Program-made: the position numbers and the translations under genes
NCBI RefSeq assembly: GCF_900115285.1
Contig: NZ_FOYW01000001.1
Coordinates: 1,399,616 to 1,463,615 of the forward strand
Origin: Marinobacter daqiaonensis
Lineage (GTDB): Bacteria > Pseudomonadota > Gammaproteobacteria > Pseudomonadales > Oleiphilaceae
DNA length: 64,000 nucleotides
Direction: 5' to 3'
Notes under the pieces: model-generated
Databases searched by the model: none
What the model was told of the DNA's origin: nothing
Seen by the model: the letters and a program-made list of their open reading frames with translations, nothing else
Shown: positions 8,927-18,296 of the stretch, piece by piece
Numbering within the stretch: position 1 is the first letter of the stretch
Layout of the letters: each line of letters starts with the position of its first letter

Positions 8927-9621
8927 ACCGTCAGGTACTGCCGGATGAGTTGGTCGGACAGCTCGCTGATCTCGCCTTCGGCCATGCGGCGGCCCCGGTC
9001 GATGATGGCGAAGCGGTCGGCGAATTTGCGGGCGAAGGGCAGTTTCTGCTCCACCAGCAGCACCGTCAGGCCGTCTTCGGCGATCAGCCGGCGGATGACT
9101 TCGCCGATCTGGGTGACGATGTTGGGCTGGATGCCCTCCCCCGGCTCGTCCAGGATCAGCAGCCGGGGTTCCAGCACCAGCGCACGGCCAATGGCGAGCT
9201 GTTGCTGCTGGCCACCGGAGAGGTCGCCACCGCGGCGGTTCTTCATTTCCTTGAGCACCGGGAACAGTTCGTAGATGCGCTCGGGGATGGTTTTCAGGCC
9301 ATCGCCCCGGGATGCGAGACCGGTGCGCAGGTTTTCCTCCACGGTGAGCAGCGGAAAGATCTGCCGGCCCTGGGGCACGTAGCCGATGCCCAGGCGGGCA
9401 CGTTGTTCCAGGGGCTGCTTGGTGAGTTCCACGTCGCCGGCGAATCGGATGGAGCCATCGGCGACCTTTTCCTCGCCCATGATGCATTTCATGAGGGTGG
9501 TCTTGCCCACGCCGTTACGGCCCATCACGCAGGTGCACTGGCCCTGGGGTACGTCCAGGTCCAGGTCCCACAGGGTGTGGCTCTCGCCATAGTACTGGTT
9601 GAGCTTTTCGATCTGCAGCAT
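8923..9621 (-). CDS. urtE: Urea ABC transporter ATP-binding subunit UrtE
   Basis: UrtE is the second ATPase of the high-affinity urea importer. The 232-residue protein is LivF-like: Walker A GRNGVGKTTL (about 34-43), the ABC signature LSGGQQQQLAIGRAL (about 134-148), Walker B LLILDEPGEGIQP and the H-loop region LLVEQKLPFA. The TVLLVEQK form and overall size are typical of UrtE. It starts directly after the urtD stop and overlaps ureD by 4 bp. Confidence 0.96.
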   Translation of the reverse strand: MLQIEKLNQYYGESHTLWDLDLDVPQGQCTCVMGRNGVGKTTLMKCIMGEEKVADGSIRFAGDVELTKQPLEQRARLGIGYVPQGRQIFPLLTVEENLRTGLASRGDGLKTIPERIYELFPVLKEMKNRRGGDLSGGQQQQLAIGRALVLEPRLLILDEPGEGIQPNIVTQIGEVIRRLIAEDGLTVLLVEQKLPFARKFADRFAIIDRGRRMAEGEISELSDQLIRQYLTV

Positions 9622-10446
9622 TCAGGCTTCCTCCCCCAGGTAGACCTTGATGACTTCCGGGTCGTTGGAGACCTGGTCCATGGTGCCTTCCGCCAGCACG
9701 CTGCCCTGGTGCAGTACCGTCACCTTGCGGGCGATGGAACGGACGAAGCCCATGTCGTGTTCCACCACCACCACGGACTGCTTGCCCGCCAGGCTGGTGA
9801 GCAGCTCGGCGGTGCGCTCCATCTCCTGCTCGGTCATGCCGGCCACCGGCTCATCCACCAGCAGCAGACGGGGCCGCTGCATCAGCAGCATGCCGATCTC
9901 CAGCCACTGCTTCTGGCCGTGGGAAAGGATGCCGGCGGGGCGGTGCATCAGGTCCTTGAGGCCGATGGTTTCCAGTACCTCGCCGATGCGGTCCCGGTAT
10001 TCCGGCTTCATGGTGGCGGTCAGGGTGGGAAACACCCGCTTGTCGGTGGCCATGGCCAGTTCCAGGTTCTCGAAGACGGTCAGGGCCTCGAATACCGAGG
10101 GCTTCTGGAACTTGCGACCGATGCCCAGGCTGGCAATCTCCGGCTCGCTCATGGTGAGCAGGTTGTGGCGGCTGCCGAACCAGACGGAGCCGGTGTCCGG
10201 TGCGGTCTTGCCGGTGATGATGTCCATCATGGTGGTCTTGCCGGCGCCGTTGGGCCCGATGATGCAGCGCAGTTCGCCGTCGTCGATGGTCAGGTTCAGG
10301 TCGTTGATGGCCCTGAAGCCGTCGAAGCTGACGGTGACGTCCTCCAGGTACAGAATGGGCCCGTGGCGGACGTCCACCGGGGAGTCCGTCGGGGTCAGGA
10401 AGTTGAAGACCCGGTCCCGGTTGGCCAGTTCGGTCATGATGCTCAT
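9622..10446 (-). CDS. urtD: Urea ABC transporter ATP-binding subunit UrtD
   Basis: UrtD is the first ATPase of the urea importer, LivG-like, 274 residues. Walker A is GPNGAGKTTMMDIITGK (about 65-81), followed by the signature LSHGQKQWLEIGMLLMQRP and Walker B LLLVDEPVAGMTEQE; the LSHGQKQWLEIGML variant distinguishes UrtD from LivG. It overlaps the urtC stop by 4 bp (ATGA) and abuts urtE, so its expression is coupled to both. Confidence 0.96.
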   Translation of the reverse strand: MSIMTELANRDRVFNFLTPTDSPVDVRHGPILYLEDVTVSFDGFRAINDLNLTIDDGELRCIIGPNGAGKTTMMDIITGKTAPDTGSVWFGSRHNLLTMSEPEIASLGIGRKFQKPSVFEALTVFENLELAMATDKRVFPTLTATMKPEYRDRIGEVLETIGLKDLMHRPAGILSHGQKQWLEIGMLLMQRPRLLLVDEPVAGMTEQEMERTAELLTSLAGKQSVVVVEHDMGFVRSIARKVTVLHQGSVLAEGTMDQVSNDPEVIKVYLGEEA

Positions 10447-11579
10447 GCAGTGGCCTCCGCAGTGGTTGGGGCATCGGACGGCCCGGAGCCGTCATCGGTG
10501 GTCTTACGGCGCTTCCTGAGCAGGCCGGCGATGCCCTGGGGCAGGAACACGGTGACCAGCACGAACAGGGCACCGAGGGCGAACAGCCAGGCGTCCGGCA
10601 TCACGCCGGTGAAGACGGTTTTGGCGTAGTTCACCAGAATCGCGCCGATCACCGCGCCGTACAGGGTCGCCCGGCCACCCAGCGCCACCCACACCACGAT
10701 CTCGATGGAGAAGATGGGGGAGAACTCACTGGGGTTGATGATGCCCACCTGGGGCACGTAGAGCGCACCAGCCACACCCGCCAGCATGGCGGACACCACG
10801 AACACGAACAGTTGCACCCGTTCCACCCGGTAGCCCAGGAAGCGCGTACGGGCCTCGGCATCGCGGCAGGCCACGCTGACCCGCCCCAGCTTGCTGGTGA
10901 CGATGCCCCGGCAGACCACGTAGCCAATGGCCAGGGCGATGCCGGTGGCGATGAACAGACCCAGGCGGGTGGCGTCACTGCGCAGGTTGAAGCCGAGGAT
11001 CTCCCGGAAATCGGTAAGGCCGTTGTTGCCGCCAAAGCCCATCTCGTTGCGGAAGAAGGCCAGCATCAGGGCGAAGGTCAGCGCCTGGGTGATGATGGAC
11101 AGGTAGACCCCGGTCACCCGGGAGCGGAACGCCAGCCAGCCGAACACCAGTGCCAGGGCACCGGGCACCAGCAGTACCATGGCGAAGGCGAACCAGGCCA
11201 TGTCGAAGCCATACCAGTACCAGGGCAGCTCCTGCCAGTTCAGGAACACCATGAAGTCCGGCAGCACCGGGTCACCATAGGTGCCCCGGTCGCCGATCTG
11301 GCGCATCAGGTACATGCCCATGGCGTAACCGCCCAGGGCAAAGAAGGCGCCATGACCCAGGCTGAGAATGCCCAGGTAACCCGAGACCAGATCCACGGCC
11401 ACCGCCAGCAGGGCGTAGCACAGGTACTTGCCCAGCAGGGTGACGGTGTAGGCGGACACATGCAGCGGGTGCCCTTCCGGCAGCGCCAGGTGCAGCGCCG
11501 TTACCGCGATCAGTGCAAGGAACAGGATACCCAGGAACAGTTGGGTCGAGCGCTCCTGTAAGGGTCTAGCAAGCCACAT
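10443..11579 (-). CDS. urtC: Urea ABC transporter permease UrtC
   Basis: UrtC is the LivM-like inner-membrane permease of the urea importer. The 378-residue protein has about nine to ten hydrophobic helices; recognisable pieces are LGHGAFFALGGYAMGMYLM (about 80-98), SRVTGVYLSIITQALTFALM and GVAGALYVPQVGIINPSEF. I place the start at the ATG at 11579 (MWLARPLQER), which has AAGGG upstream; a GTG 33 bp earlier is possible. The gap to urtB is 66 bp. The C-terminal tail is short and Thr/Ser-rich. Confidence 0.95.
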   Translation of the reverse strand: MWLARPLQERSTQLFLGILFLALIAVTALHLALPEGHPLHVSAYTVTLLGKYLCYALLAVAVDLVSGYLGILSLGHGAFFALGGYAMGMYLMRQIGDRGTYGDPVLPDFMVFLNWQELPWYWYGFDMAWFAFAMVLLVPGALALVFGWLAFRSRVTGVYLSIITQALTFALMLAFFRNEMGFGGNNGLTDFREILGFNLRSDATRLGLFIATGIALAIGYVVCRGIVTSKLGRVSVACRDAEARTRFLGYRVERVQLFVFVVSAMLAGVAGALYVPQVGIINPSEFSPIFSIEIVVWVALGGRATLYGAVIGAILVNYAKTVFTGVMPDAWLFALGALFVLVTVFLPQGIAGLLRKRRKTTDDGSGPSDAPTTAEATA

Positions 11580-11645
11580 AACGTATCCCTTCAATCGGTT
11601 TTTCAGATCCACTGGGGGTTACGGAATCCACAAGGTGCAACACGC

Positions 11646-13250
11646 CTAACCCTCCGCAGCCCGGCCCTTCTGGGGGAACAGTCCCCGTGGGCGCTTCTGG
11701 ATGAACAGGATGATGAATACCAGAACGATGATCTTGGCCAGCACGGCGCCCGCCCAGGGCTCCAGCAGCTGGTTGATGGTGCCCAGGGTCAGGCCCGCAA
11801 CGAGGGTGCCCCAGAGATTGCCGACACCGCCGAAGACCACCACCATGAAGGAGTCGATGATGTAGTTCTGGCCCAGGTTCGGGCCCACGTTGGTGAGCTG
11901 GGACAGGGCCACGCCCGCCAGCCCGGCCACACCGGAGCCCAGGGCGAAGGTCATGATGTCGACGCGGGTGGCCTTGATACCCATGGAACGGGCCATGGCC
12001 CGGTTCTGGGTTACTGCGCGCACTTCCAGGCCCAGGCGGGTCCTGCGCATGATCAGCATCAGGCCGGCGAACACCAGCAGGGCAAAGCCCAGCACGTACA
12101 TGCGGTTCAGGGTCAGGGACAGGGCGTCGTTGATCACCAGGGAGCCGCTCATCCACTCCGGGGTCACCACGGTGCGGTTCAGGGGCGATATCACCGTGCG
12201 CACCAGCTGCTGGAGGATCAGGCTGACGCCAAAGGTGGCCAGCAGGGTTTCCAGGGGGCGGCCCTTGAGAAACTGGATGACACTGCGCTCGATGGCAATG
12301 CCCGCCAGGGCCGCCACCAGGAAGCCGGCGGGTATGGACAGGATCAGCGCCAGGCCTGGCTGGCCCGGCAGCAGTTGCTGCATGCCCCAGGTGGTGTAGG
12401 CACCCAGCATGATGAGTTCGCCATGGGCCATGTTGATCACACCCATCACGCCGAAGGTGATGGCCAGGCCGATGGCGGCCAGTACCAGCACGGAACCGAG
12501 GGAAAGGCCGAAGTAGAGGGTTTCGGCGGCCCGGTTCATTTTCAGTTTCTGCTCCACCGAGAGCAGGGCTTTCTGGGCCGCGGCCTTCAGGGCCGGGTTT
12601 TCTGAAGCCACTGCGGAGTTGAGGGCGGCTCGGGCGCGGGGGTGAAGGCTGCCGGCGAGCACGTCCACGGCCTCGATACTGCCCTCCTGCTCCACCCGAT
12701 AGATGGCGACCGCCTGCTCAAGGCGATTGCGCACGGCGGCGACAGGCTCTTCGTCCAGGCGTCCGATGAGAGGATCCAGCACCGCTTCATCCACCTTGCC
12801 CATCAGGTCGCGGGCAGCCTCTTCGCGCACCTCCGGGTCTTCCGCGTAGAGATCCAGCATGGCCAGTACACCGGCCAGTTGTCGACGAACGGCGTTGTTG
12901 ATGGCGATGCGGTCCAGGTCACGGCGGGACATCTCCCCGAGATTTTCGCCGGTGACGGCATCGGCCACGGTCCAGTCGCGGCCACGGTTGTTCAGAACGA
13001 TGACGATTTCGCCGGTGTCTTTCACCCGGCTGAGACGGTTATTGCCGTAGGCTTCCAGCCAGGCCCGGGCCCGTTCGTGGCCACTGGCGGCGATGGCCTG
13101 GAGGGCTTCTTCCGTGCTGGCGGGCGACGCATCGGCGAGCTGCTCCAGCAGTTTCTCGCCGGAGCCGTCGTCCTGCTGGGCCATGGCGGTGCCGACAGGC
13201 GCCATCAGCAGGACGAACAGAAGCATTGTGAGCAATCGCGGGATGCTCAT
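11646..13250 (-). CDS. urtB: Urea ABC transporter permease UrtB
   Basis: UrtB is the LivH-like permease. At 534 residues it is longer than LivH (about 300) because it carries a signal peptide (about residues 1-24, ending TAMAQQ) and a helical periplasmic domain of about 200 residues before the membrane part. Proteobacterial UrtB proteins commonly have this extension. The permease part begins near residue 235 (ETLYFGLSLGSVLVLAAIGL) and shows GVMGVINMAHGELIMLGAY and the GVGNLWGTLVAGLTLGTINQ region. The start at 13250 is set by the signal peptide, with AGGA 9 bp upstream. Confidence 0.95.
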   Translation of the reverse strand: MSIPRLLTMLLFVLLMAPVGTAMAQQDDGSGEKLLEQLADASPASTEEALQAIAASGHERARAWLEAYGNNRLSRVKDTGEIVIVLNNRGRDWTVADAVTGENLGEMSRRDLDRIAINNAVRRQLAGVLAMLDLYAEDPEVREEAARDLMGKVDEAVLDPLIGRLDEEPVAAVRNRLEQAVAIYRVEQEGSIEAVDVLAGSLHPRARAALNSAVASENPALKAAAQKALLSVEQKLKMNRAAETLYFGLSLGSVLVLAAIGLAITFGVMGVINMAHGELIMLGAYTTWGMQQLLPGQPGLALILSIPAGFLVAALAGIAIERSVIQFLKGRPLETLLATFGVSLILQQLVRTVISPLNRTVVTPEWMSGSLVINDALSLTLNRMYVLGFALLVFAGLMLIMRRTRLGLEVRAVTQNRAMARSMGIKATRVDIMTFALGSGVAGLAGVALSQLTNVGPNLGQNYIIDSFMVVVFGGVGNLWGTLVAGLTLGTINQLLEPWAGAVLAKIIVLVFIILFIQKRPRGLFPQKGRAAEG

Positions 13251-13336
13251 GATCGGGTCCTGTGGTATCGGAATGAATGGAAGGTCGGGGAAAGGTAACC
13301 GGGGGCCAGCTCCAGGCACCCCGGTCACCGGTCTTC

Positions 13337-14653
13337 TTACTCGGCGGCGGCCTTGGCCTGCTCGCCAGCGGAAGCACCACACTTGCCTTCCTTGACGTTG
13401 AAGTTGCCGCAGCTCATGGGCGCACGCCAGTCGGCGATCAGGTCACGGGAACCCGGCAGGAAGTCGGACCAGGCATCACCGGCCACGGTGGACGGCGTCT
13501 GCCAGACGATGGCGAACTGGCCATTGTCCTGGATTTCCCCGATCAGCACCGGCTTGGTGATGTGGTGGTTGGGCATCATGGCGGCGTAACCACCGGTCAG
13601 GTTAGGCACGGTCACGCCGATGATGGCGTCCTTGACCGCGTCCACATCGGTGGTCTCGGCCTTCCTGACCGCCTCGACCCACATGTTGAAGCCGATGTAG
13701 TGGGCTTCCATGGGGTCGTTGGTCACCGCCTCTTCGTCACCGGTGTACTCGATCCACTGGTCGATGAAGTCGTAGTTGGCGTCGGTGTCCACGCTCATGA
13801 AGTAGTTCCAGGCAGCCAGGTGGCCAACCAGGGGGCCGGTGTCGATACCGGAGAGCTCCTGCTCACCCACGGAGAAGGCCACCACCGGAATGTCCGTGGA
13901 GGAGATGCCCTGGTTACCCAGTTCACGGTAGAAGGGAACGTTGGCATCGCCGTTGATGGTGGAAACCACCGCGGTCTTCTTGCCGGCGGAACCGAAGCGC
14001 TTGATGTCGGAGACGATGTTCTGCCAGTCGGAGTGACCGAACGGGGTGTAGTTGATCATGATGTCTTCTTTCGCCACACCCTGATCCATCAGATAAGTCT
14101 CGAGGATCTTGTTGGTGGTGCGGGGATAGACGTAGTCGGTGCCCGCCAGCACCCAGCGCTCGACGCCGATGCTGTTCATCAGGTAGTCGACGGCGGGAAT
14201 CGCCTGCTGGTTGGGGGCGGCGCCGGTGTAGAAGACATTCTCGGAGGACTCCTCACCTTCGTACTGAACCGGGTAGAACAGCAGGCCGTTGAGCTCTTCC
14301 ACCACCGGCAGTACCGACTTGCGGGAGACCGAGGTCCAGTTGCCGAAGATGACATCCACTTTTTCCTGGGCCAGCAGCTCCCGGGCCTTCTCCGCGAACA
14401 GCGGCCAGTTGGAAGCCGGGTCCACCACCACCGCCTCCAGCTGGCGCCCAAGCAGGCCGCCCTCGGCGTTCTGCTTTTGAATCAGCATTTCGACGGTGTC
14501 TTTCAGGGCGGTCTCACTGATGGCCATGGTGCCGGACAGGGAGTGGAGAACGCCGACCTTGATGGGACCTTCCTGGGCAAGCGCCACGGTAGCTCCCGTA
14601 CCCATTGCAGCAGCCAATACAACACTAGCCAGACGATTCTTGAATGTTGTCAC
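13337..14653 (-). CDS. urtA: Urea ABC transporter substrate-binding protein UrtA
   Basis: UrtA is the periplasmic urea-binding protein, 438 residues. A signal peptide (MTTFKNRLASVVLAAAMGTG, cleavage after VALAQ) precedes a type I periplasmic binding fold opening with IKVGVLHSLSGTMAISE. The conserved GNWTSVSRKSVLPVVE and YPVQYEGEE segments are characteristic of UrtA. It is the first gene of the urt-ure transcription unit; its leader is about 73 nt from the sigma-54 promoter at 14737-14752. The C-terminus (CGNFNVKEGKCGASAG) has two Cys. Confidence 0.96.
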   Translation of the reverse strand: MTTFKNRLASVVLAAAMGTGATVALAQEGPIKVGVLHSLSGTMAISETALKDTVEMLIQKQNAEGGLLGRQLEAVVVDPASNWPLFAEKARELLAQEKVDVIFGNWTSVSRKSVLPVVEELNGLLFYPVQYEGEESSENVFYTGAAPNQQAIPAVDYLMNSIGVERWVLAGTDYVYPRTTNKILETYLMDQGVAKEDIMINYTPFGHSDWQNIVSDIKRFGSAGKKTAVVSTINGDANVPFYRELGNQGISSTDIPVVAFSVGEQELSGIDTGPLVGHLAAWNYFMSVDTDANYDFIDQWIEYTGDEEAVTNDPMEAHYIGFNMWVEAVRKAETTDVDAVKDAIIGVTVPNLTGGYAAMMPNHHITKPVLIGEIQDNGQFAIVWQTPSTVAGDAWSDFLPGSRDLIADWRAPMSCGNFNVKEGKCGASAGEQAKAAAE

Positions 14654-14736
14654 GTGTATTTCCTCGCTTTTCAGATGTTTGATGCGCTTCTTTGGCGCGG
14701 GGCGATTAATGTGCGTTCGCCTTGTGCACTGAGTTT

Positions 14737-14752
14737 TGCAAGGGGTGTGCCA
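14737..14752 (-). promoter_or_regulatory. Sigma-54 promoter of urtA
   Basis: On the minus strand the site reads TGGCAC-N5-TTGCA, with GG and GC at the -24/-12 spacing; it departs from the extended consensus at only one position (A for G after TGGCAC). Transcription would begin near 14726, about 73 nt upstream of urtA. The rest of the 499-bp gap up to 15152 contains an NtrC-like site and a short GC hairpin (15113-15129) just before mrpA; no other gene is seen. Confidence 0.75.
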
Positions 14753-14858
14753 GGAAGGGACACCAAATTTTCTTCATTTAAATTCAATATGTTAACGGAG
14801 TGCATAGAGCAATATGGGGGGGGCGCAGAGCTATTGTGGTGCGTCGGCAACAAGGACA

Positions 14859-14875
14859 TGCACTTATCGGGCGCA
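14859..14875. promoter_or_regulatory. NtrC-like binding site upstream of urtA
   Basis: TGCACTTATCGGGCGCA is a 17-bp imperfect palindrome matching the NtrC enhancer pattern TGCAC-N7-GTGCA except for one base (C for T in the right half). It lies about 115 bp upstream of the sigma-54 promoter, a usual enhancer distance. A nearby GCAC-N5-GTGC (14893-14905) has the wrong spacing. Confidence 0.5.
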
Positions 14876-15152
14876 CGCTTTCACGGGAACGGGCACTTTT
14901 GGTGCGCTAAACCAGCAGCGTGTATCAGAGCGGTGCTTTCCCCTAAAACCACACGTCGTAAATTGAATTTACTTTAACAACATAGAGTTAACTGCACGAC
15001 AGCAGCCTCCGCCGAAGAAGCTTGCCAAGGCACCGACGCTTGGATAGTCTTTTTTTGGCATATGTCCGTATTTCATGGATGAGGTGAGAGTACAGAATCC
15101 GTTGACTCGGTAGCCCGCACCCAGCGGGCCTTGAACGGAGTGCCAGTGCCCT

Positions 15153-17459
15153 ATGTTGCTAGCGGTGTTATCCGGATTCCTGCTTGCTGTCCTGACGCCA
15201 GCGATCCACCGCGTCGTCGGACACACTGTGGGCTGGGTCCTGGCGATTCTGCCCGCCAGCCTGGCGGTCTACTTTGCATCGCTGATTCCGCTTATCAGCG
15301 ATGGCGGGGCCGTGGTGAAGGAGTTTGCCTGGCTGCCAGGGCTCGGTGTCACCCTGGGTTTCCTGGTGGATGGCCTTTCCCTCGTCTTCGCGCTGCTGAT
15401 CAGTGTAATAGGCACCTTCATCCTGATCTTTGCCGGCGCCTATCTCAGGGGGCATCCGTATCTGGGGCGCTTCTTTGTCATCATGCTCTCGTTCATGGCC
15501 TCCATGCTGGGTCTTGTCCTGTCGGATAACCTGCTGACGCTGTTCATGTTCTGGGAACTGACCAGCATCACCTCCTATCTTCTGATCGGCTTTGACCACG
15601 AAGACTCGAATGCCCGCAAGTGCGCCCTCCAGGGCCTTTTTGTCACCACCGCCGGCAGCCTCGCGCTGATGGCGGGACTGATCCTGCTGGCGGTCATGAC
15701 TGGCACTTACTCGCTCAGTGGGATACTGGCATCCAGCGACCCTCTCCATGAGCACGCGTTCTATCTGGGCGCAGTGATCTGTGTACTTGCGGGCGCATTC
15801 ACCAAGTCCGCCCAGGTTCCGTTCCACTTCTGGCTGCCCAATGCCATGGCCGCGCCGACACCGGTTTCTGCCTATCTCCACTCGGCGACCATGGTCAAGG
15901 CCGGGATCTACCTGATGGCCAGGCTCAATCCGGCTCTGGGCGAAAGCATGCTCTGGAGCACACTGCTGGTGCTCTTCGGCAGCGTTACCATGGTGGTGGG
16001 GGCCTGGTTCGCCTTCAGCAGCTCCGGCATCAAGAAGGTGCTGGCCTACTCCACCGTCATGACGCTTGGCACGCTGACCATGCTCATTGGTGTCGGCACC
16101 GAGCTGGCGCTGACGGCGTTTGTCTGCGTTCTGGTCGCCCACTCTCTCTACAAGGGCGCTCTGTTCATGATTGCCGGTATTCTGGACCATGAGACCGGCA
16201 CCAAAGACCTCCGCCGGATGGGCGGTCTGGGAAAGACCATGCCGCTGACGGCTCTGTTCGCCTGCCTTGCCGCCCTGTCCCTGGCCGGGATGCCGCCACT
16301 GTTTGGATTCATTGCCAAGGAGTTGATGCTGGAGGCACTGCTGAAGGCTTCGTTCTGGTCGCTGGGTCTGACCGTGGCAGCGGTGGTAGCGTCCATGCTG
16401 GTGGTCGGCGTTGCCGGACTGGTGGCGGTCAGGCCCTTCTTCAGCGCGTTCTTGGAAACGCCCAAAAAGCCCCACGAAGCGCCACCGGGCATGCTCGCCG
16501 GTCCCGCCTTCCTGTCAGTGGTCGCACTGGTGTTCGGACTGGCACCATATCTTCCTGAAACCGCTGTTCTACAGGCGGCCATGACCAGCGTCGCGGGCAC
16601 GCCAGTGGACTCCTACCTCGCCCTCTGGCATGGCGTTAATGCGCCACTGGTCCTCTCGGGACTGACCCTGGTAACGGGTATTACCCTGTACCGTCTGTGG
16701 CCGACGCTTCAGCCCAACCTGTCCGCCGTCAATACCGCGGCTGCCCGGATCGGGCCTGAAGCCATCTATTTCAGATTCATGGAGGGCATCACGCACATTG
16801 CCGGATGGCAGACACGGGTTCTGCAGAATGGTGTGCTGGGACATTATCTTCTGGTTCTGGTCGCCGTTACGTTTGGCCTGGCGGGTTTCACCCTGGTGGC
16901 CCGACACGAAGTCCACCTTGCCCTGGACCTTTCAGGAAGTCGTTTTTACGAATGGGGCATCGCCGCGTTGCTGGTGGCCGCCGCCGTCTTCTCGAGCATC
17001 ACCCGCTCGCGTCTGGGGTCGGTGGCGTCCCTGGGGGTACTGGGGTTTTCGGTCGCGCTCATTTTCATTCTGTTCAGCGCCCCTGACCTGGGCATCACCC
17101 AGCTCCTGGTGGAAACCCTGACGGTTGTTCTGCTGGTGCTGGTGCTCTTCAAACTGCCGGAATTCGTCAAACTTTCTTCTCCTCTGGAGCGATTCCGCGA
17201 TCTTGCCGTTGCGATCGTGGCGGGCACTGTGATGACCCTGCTGATACTGGCGGGACTCGAGGTCCAGTACTTCGAATCCATCTCTGCCTACTACAGCGAG
17301 AACTCGGCACCCCTGGCCCAGGGCCGCAATATCGTCAATGTCATCCTGGTGGACTTCCGTGCCCTTGACACCCTGGGCGAGATCTTCGTGCTCGCCCTGG
17401 CGGCGATCGGCATTCACAGCATGCTCAAGCTCAAGGCGGAGGACCAGTACAAGCCATGA
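15153..17459 (+). CDS. mrpA: Mrp Na+/H+ antiporter subunit A (operon 1)
   Basis: This is the large NuoL-like subunit of the multi-subunit cation/proton antiporter, 768 residues with about 20 membrane helices. The N-terminal 500 residues match the proton-translocating NuoL family: the [19 protein letters not shown] stretch (about 132), the [20 protein letters not shown] region (about 216, with the key Lys) and [20 protein letters not shown]. The C-terminal part has the DUF4040 segment ([20 protein letters not shown]) and ends with [17 protein letters not shown], the MnhB-like first helix. The complete MrpB is separate here. The ribosome site is poor (GGAG 12 bp upstream), so the start is approximate. 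Confidence 0.94.
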   Translation: MLLAVLSGFLLAVLTPAIHRVVGHTVGWVLAILPASLAVYFASLIPLISDGGAVVKEFAWLPGLGVTLGFLVDGLSLVFALLISVIGTFILIFAGAYLRGHPYLGRFFVIMLSFMASMLGLVLSDNLLTLFMFWELTSITSYLLIGFDHEDSNARKCALQGLFVTTAGSLALMAGLILLAVMTGTYSLSGILASSDPLHEHAFYLGAVICVLAGAFTKSAQVPFHFWLPNAMAAPTPVSAYLHSATMVKAGIYLMARLNPALGESMLWSTLLVLFGSVTMVVGAWFAFSSSGIKKVLAYSTVMTLGTLTMLIGVGTELALTAFVCVLVAHSLYKGALFMIAGILDHETGTKDLRRMGGLGKTMPLTALFACLAALSLAGMPPLFGFIAKELMLEALLKASFWSLGLTVAAVVASMLVVGVAGLVAVRPFFSAFLETPKKPHEAPPGMLAGPAFLSVVALVFGLAPYLPETAVLQAAMTSVAGTPVDSYLALWHGVNAPLVLSGLTLVTGITLYRLWPTLQPNLSAVNTAAARIGPEAIYFRFMEGITHIAGWQTRVLQNGVLGHYLLVLVAVTFGLAGFTLVARHEVHLALDLSGSRFYEWGIAALLVAAAVFSSITRSRLGSVASLGVLGFSVALIFILFSAPDLGITQLLVETLTVVLLVLVLFKLPEFVKLSSPLERFRDLAVAIVAGTVMTLLILAGLEVQYFESISAYYSENSAPLAQGRNIVNVILVDFRALDTLGEIFVLALAAIGIHSMLKLKAEDQYKP

Positions 17460-17881
17460 AGTCCAACACCCTGATCCTCCATACCGCAGCTCTGTTCATC
17501 GTGCCGCTGCAGCTCATGTTCTCGGTTTTTCTGTTGCTGCGAGGCCATGACGAACCCGGGGGCGGCTTTATCGGTGGTCTGGTTGCGGCCAGTGCCTTCG
17601 TCATCCATGCCTTTTCGTTCGGCTCGGAGGCAACCCTGAAGGTCATGCGGATATGGCCCGGGGACTTCCTGGCCGCGGGATTACTGCTGGCGCTGGCGTC
17701 CACCCTGCCGGCGATTGTCGCCGGCCAGCCCATTCTCACGGCGCACTGGTGGCAGATTCCCCTGCCGGGGGGTGACTATTTCAAGATGTCGTCCGTCCTG
17801 ATTTTCGACGTCGGAGTCTACCTGACGGTCCTGGGCACCATATCCATTTTCGTGATCGGGTTGATGGAGGCGGAAGATTGA
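17456..17881 (+). CDS. mrpB: Mrp antiporter subunit B (operon 1)
   Basis: This 141-residue membrane protein is the MnhB-type subunit with four helices. The [21 protein letters not shown] motif (about 24-44) is the family signature. The ATG overlaps the mrpA stop by 4 bp. It is required for assembly of the antiporter in characterised systems. The region between it and mrpC is 67 bp. Confidence 0.94.
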   Translation: MKSNTLILHTAALFIVPLQLMFSVFLLLRGHDEPGGGFIGGLVAASAFVIHAFSFGSEATLKVMRIWPGDFLAAGLLLALASTLPAIVAGQPILTAHWWQIPLPGGDYFKMSSVLIFDVGVYLTVLGTISIFVIGLMEAED

Positions 17882-17948
17882 ATCTCCGTGGCAGGCGACC
17901 CTCACCGGGGAAACGCCACGTCATCGACCGGTACAGCTGGAGGTATTC

Positions 17949-18296
17949 ATGGAAAGCCTGATGGCCTATGTGGTGGGCATACTTTTCGCTGCCGCCATCT
18001 ACATGATGCTACGTCGCTCCATCGTCAAGCTGGTTATCGGACTGATTCTGCTGAGCAACTCTGCCAATCTGCTCATTTTCGTGATGGCGGGCATGACCCG
18101 CGGCGCTCCGCCGCTGATTCCGGATGGAGCCCAGGCACCATTGGGAGCGGTGGCCGACCCCCTGCCCCAGGCATTGATTCTGACAGCCATCGTGATTGCC
18201 TTCGGTGTTCTGGCGTTCTCCGTGGTGCTGATTCGCCGCGCCTACGAGATCGTGAAGACGGATGACCTGGACCAGATGAAGGATACCGATACTTGA
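17949..18296 (+). CDS. mrpC: Mrp antiporter subunit C (operon 1)
   Basis: A NuoK-like subunit of 115 residues with three helices. It has the typical [20 protein letters not shown] segment and [20 protein letters not shown], where the PQALxLTAIVI motif is diagnostic for MrpC/NuoK. GGAGG lies 6 bp before the ATG. Its stop overlaps the start of mrpD. Confidence 0.94.
   Translation: MESLMAYVVGILFAAAIYMMLRRSIVKLVIGLILLSNSANLLIFVMAGMTRGAPPLIPDGAQAPLGAVADPLPQALILTAIVIAFGVLAFSVVLIRRAYEIVKTDDLDQMKDTDT

Noticed and set aside
8950..10629. Plus-strand open frame of 559 codons over urtE and urtD
   Set aside because: The minus strand encodes two ABC ATPases with all motifs; the plus frame has none.
14893..14905. 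Second NtrC site (GCAC-N5-GTGC)
   Set aside because: The spacing between half sites is two bases too short for an NtrC dimer.
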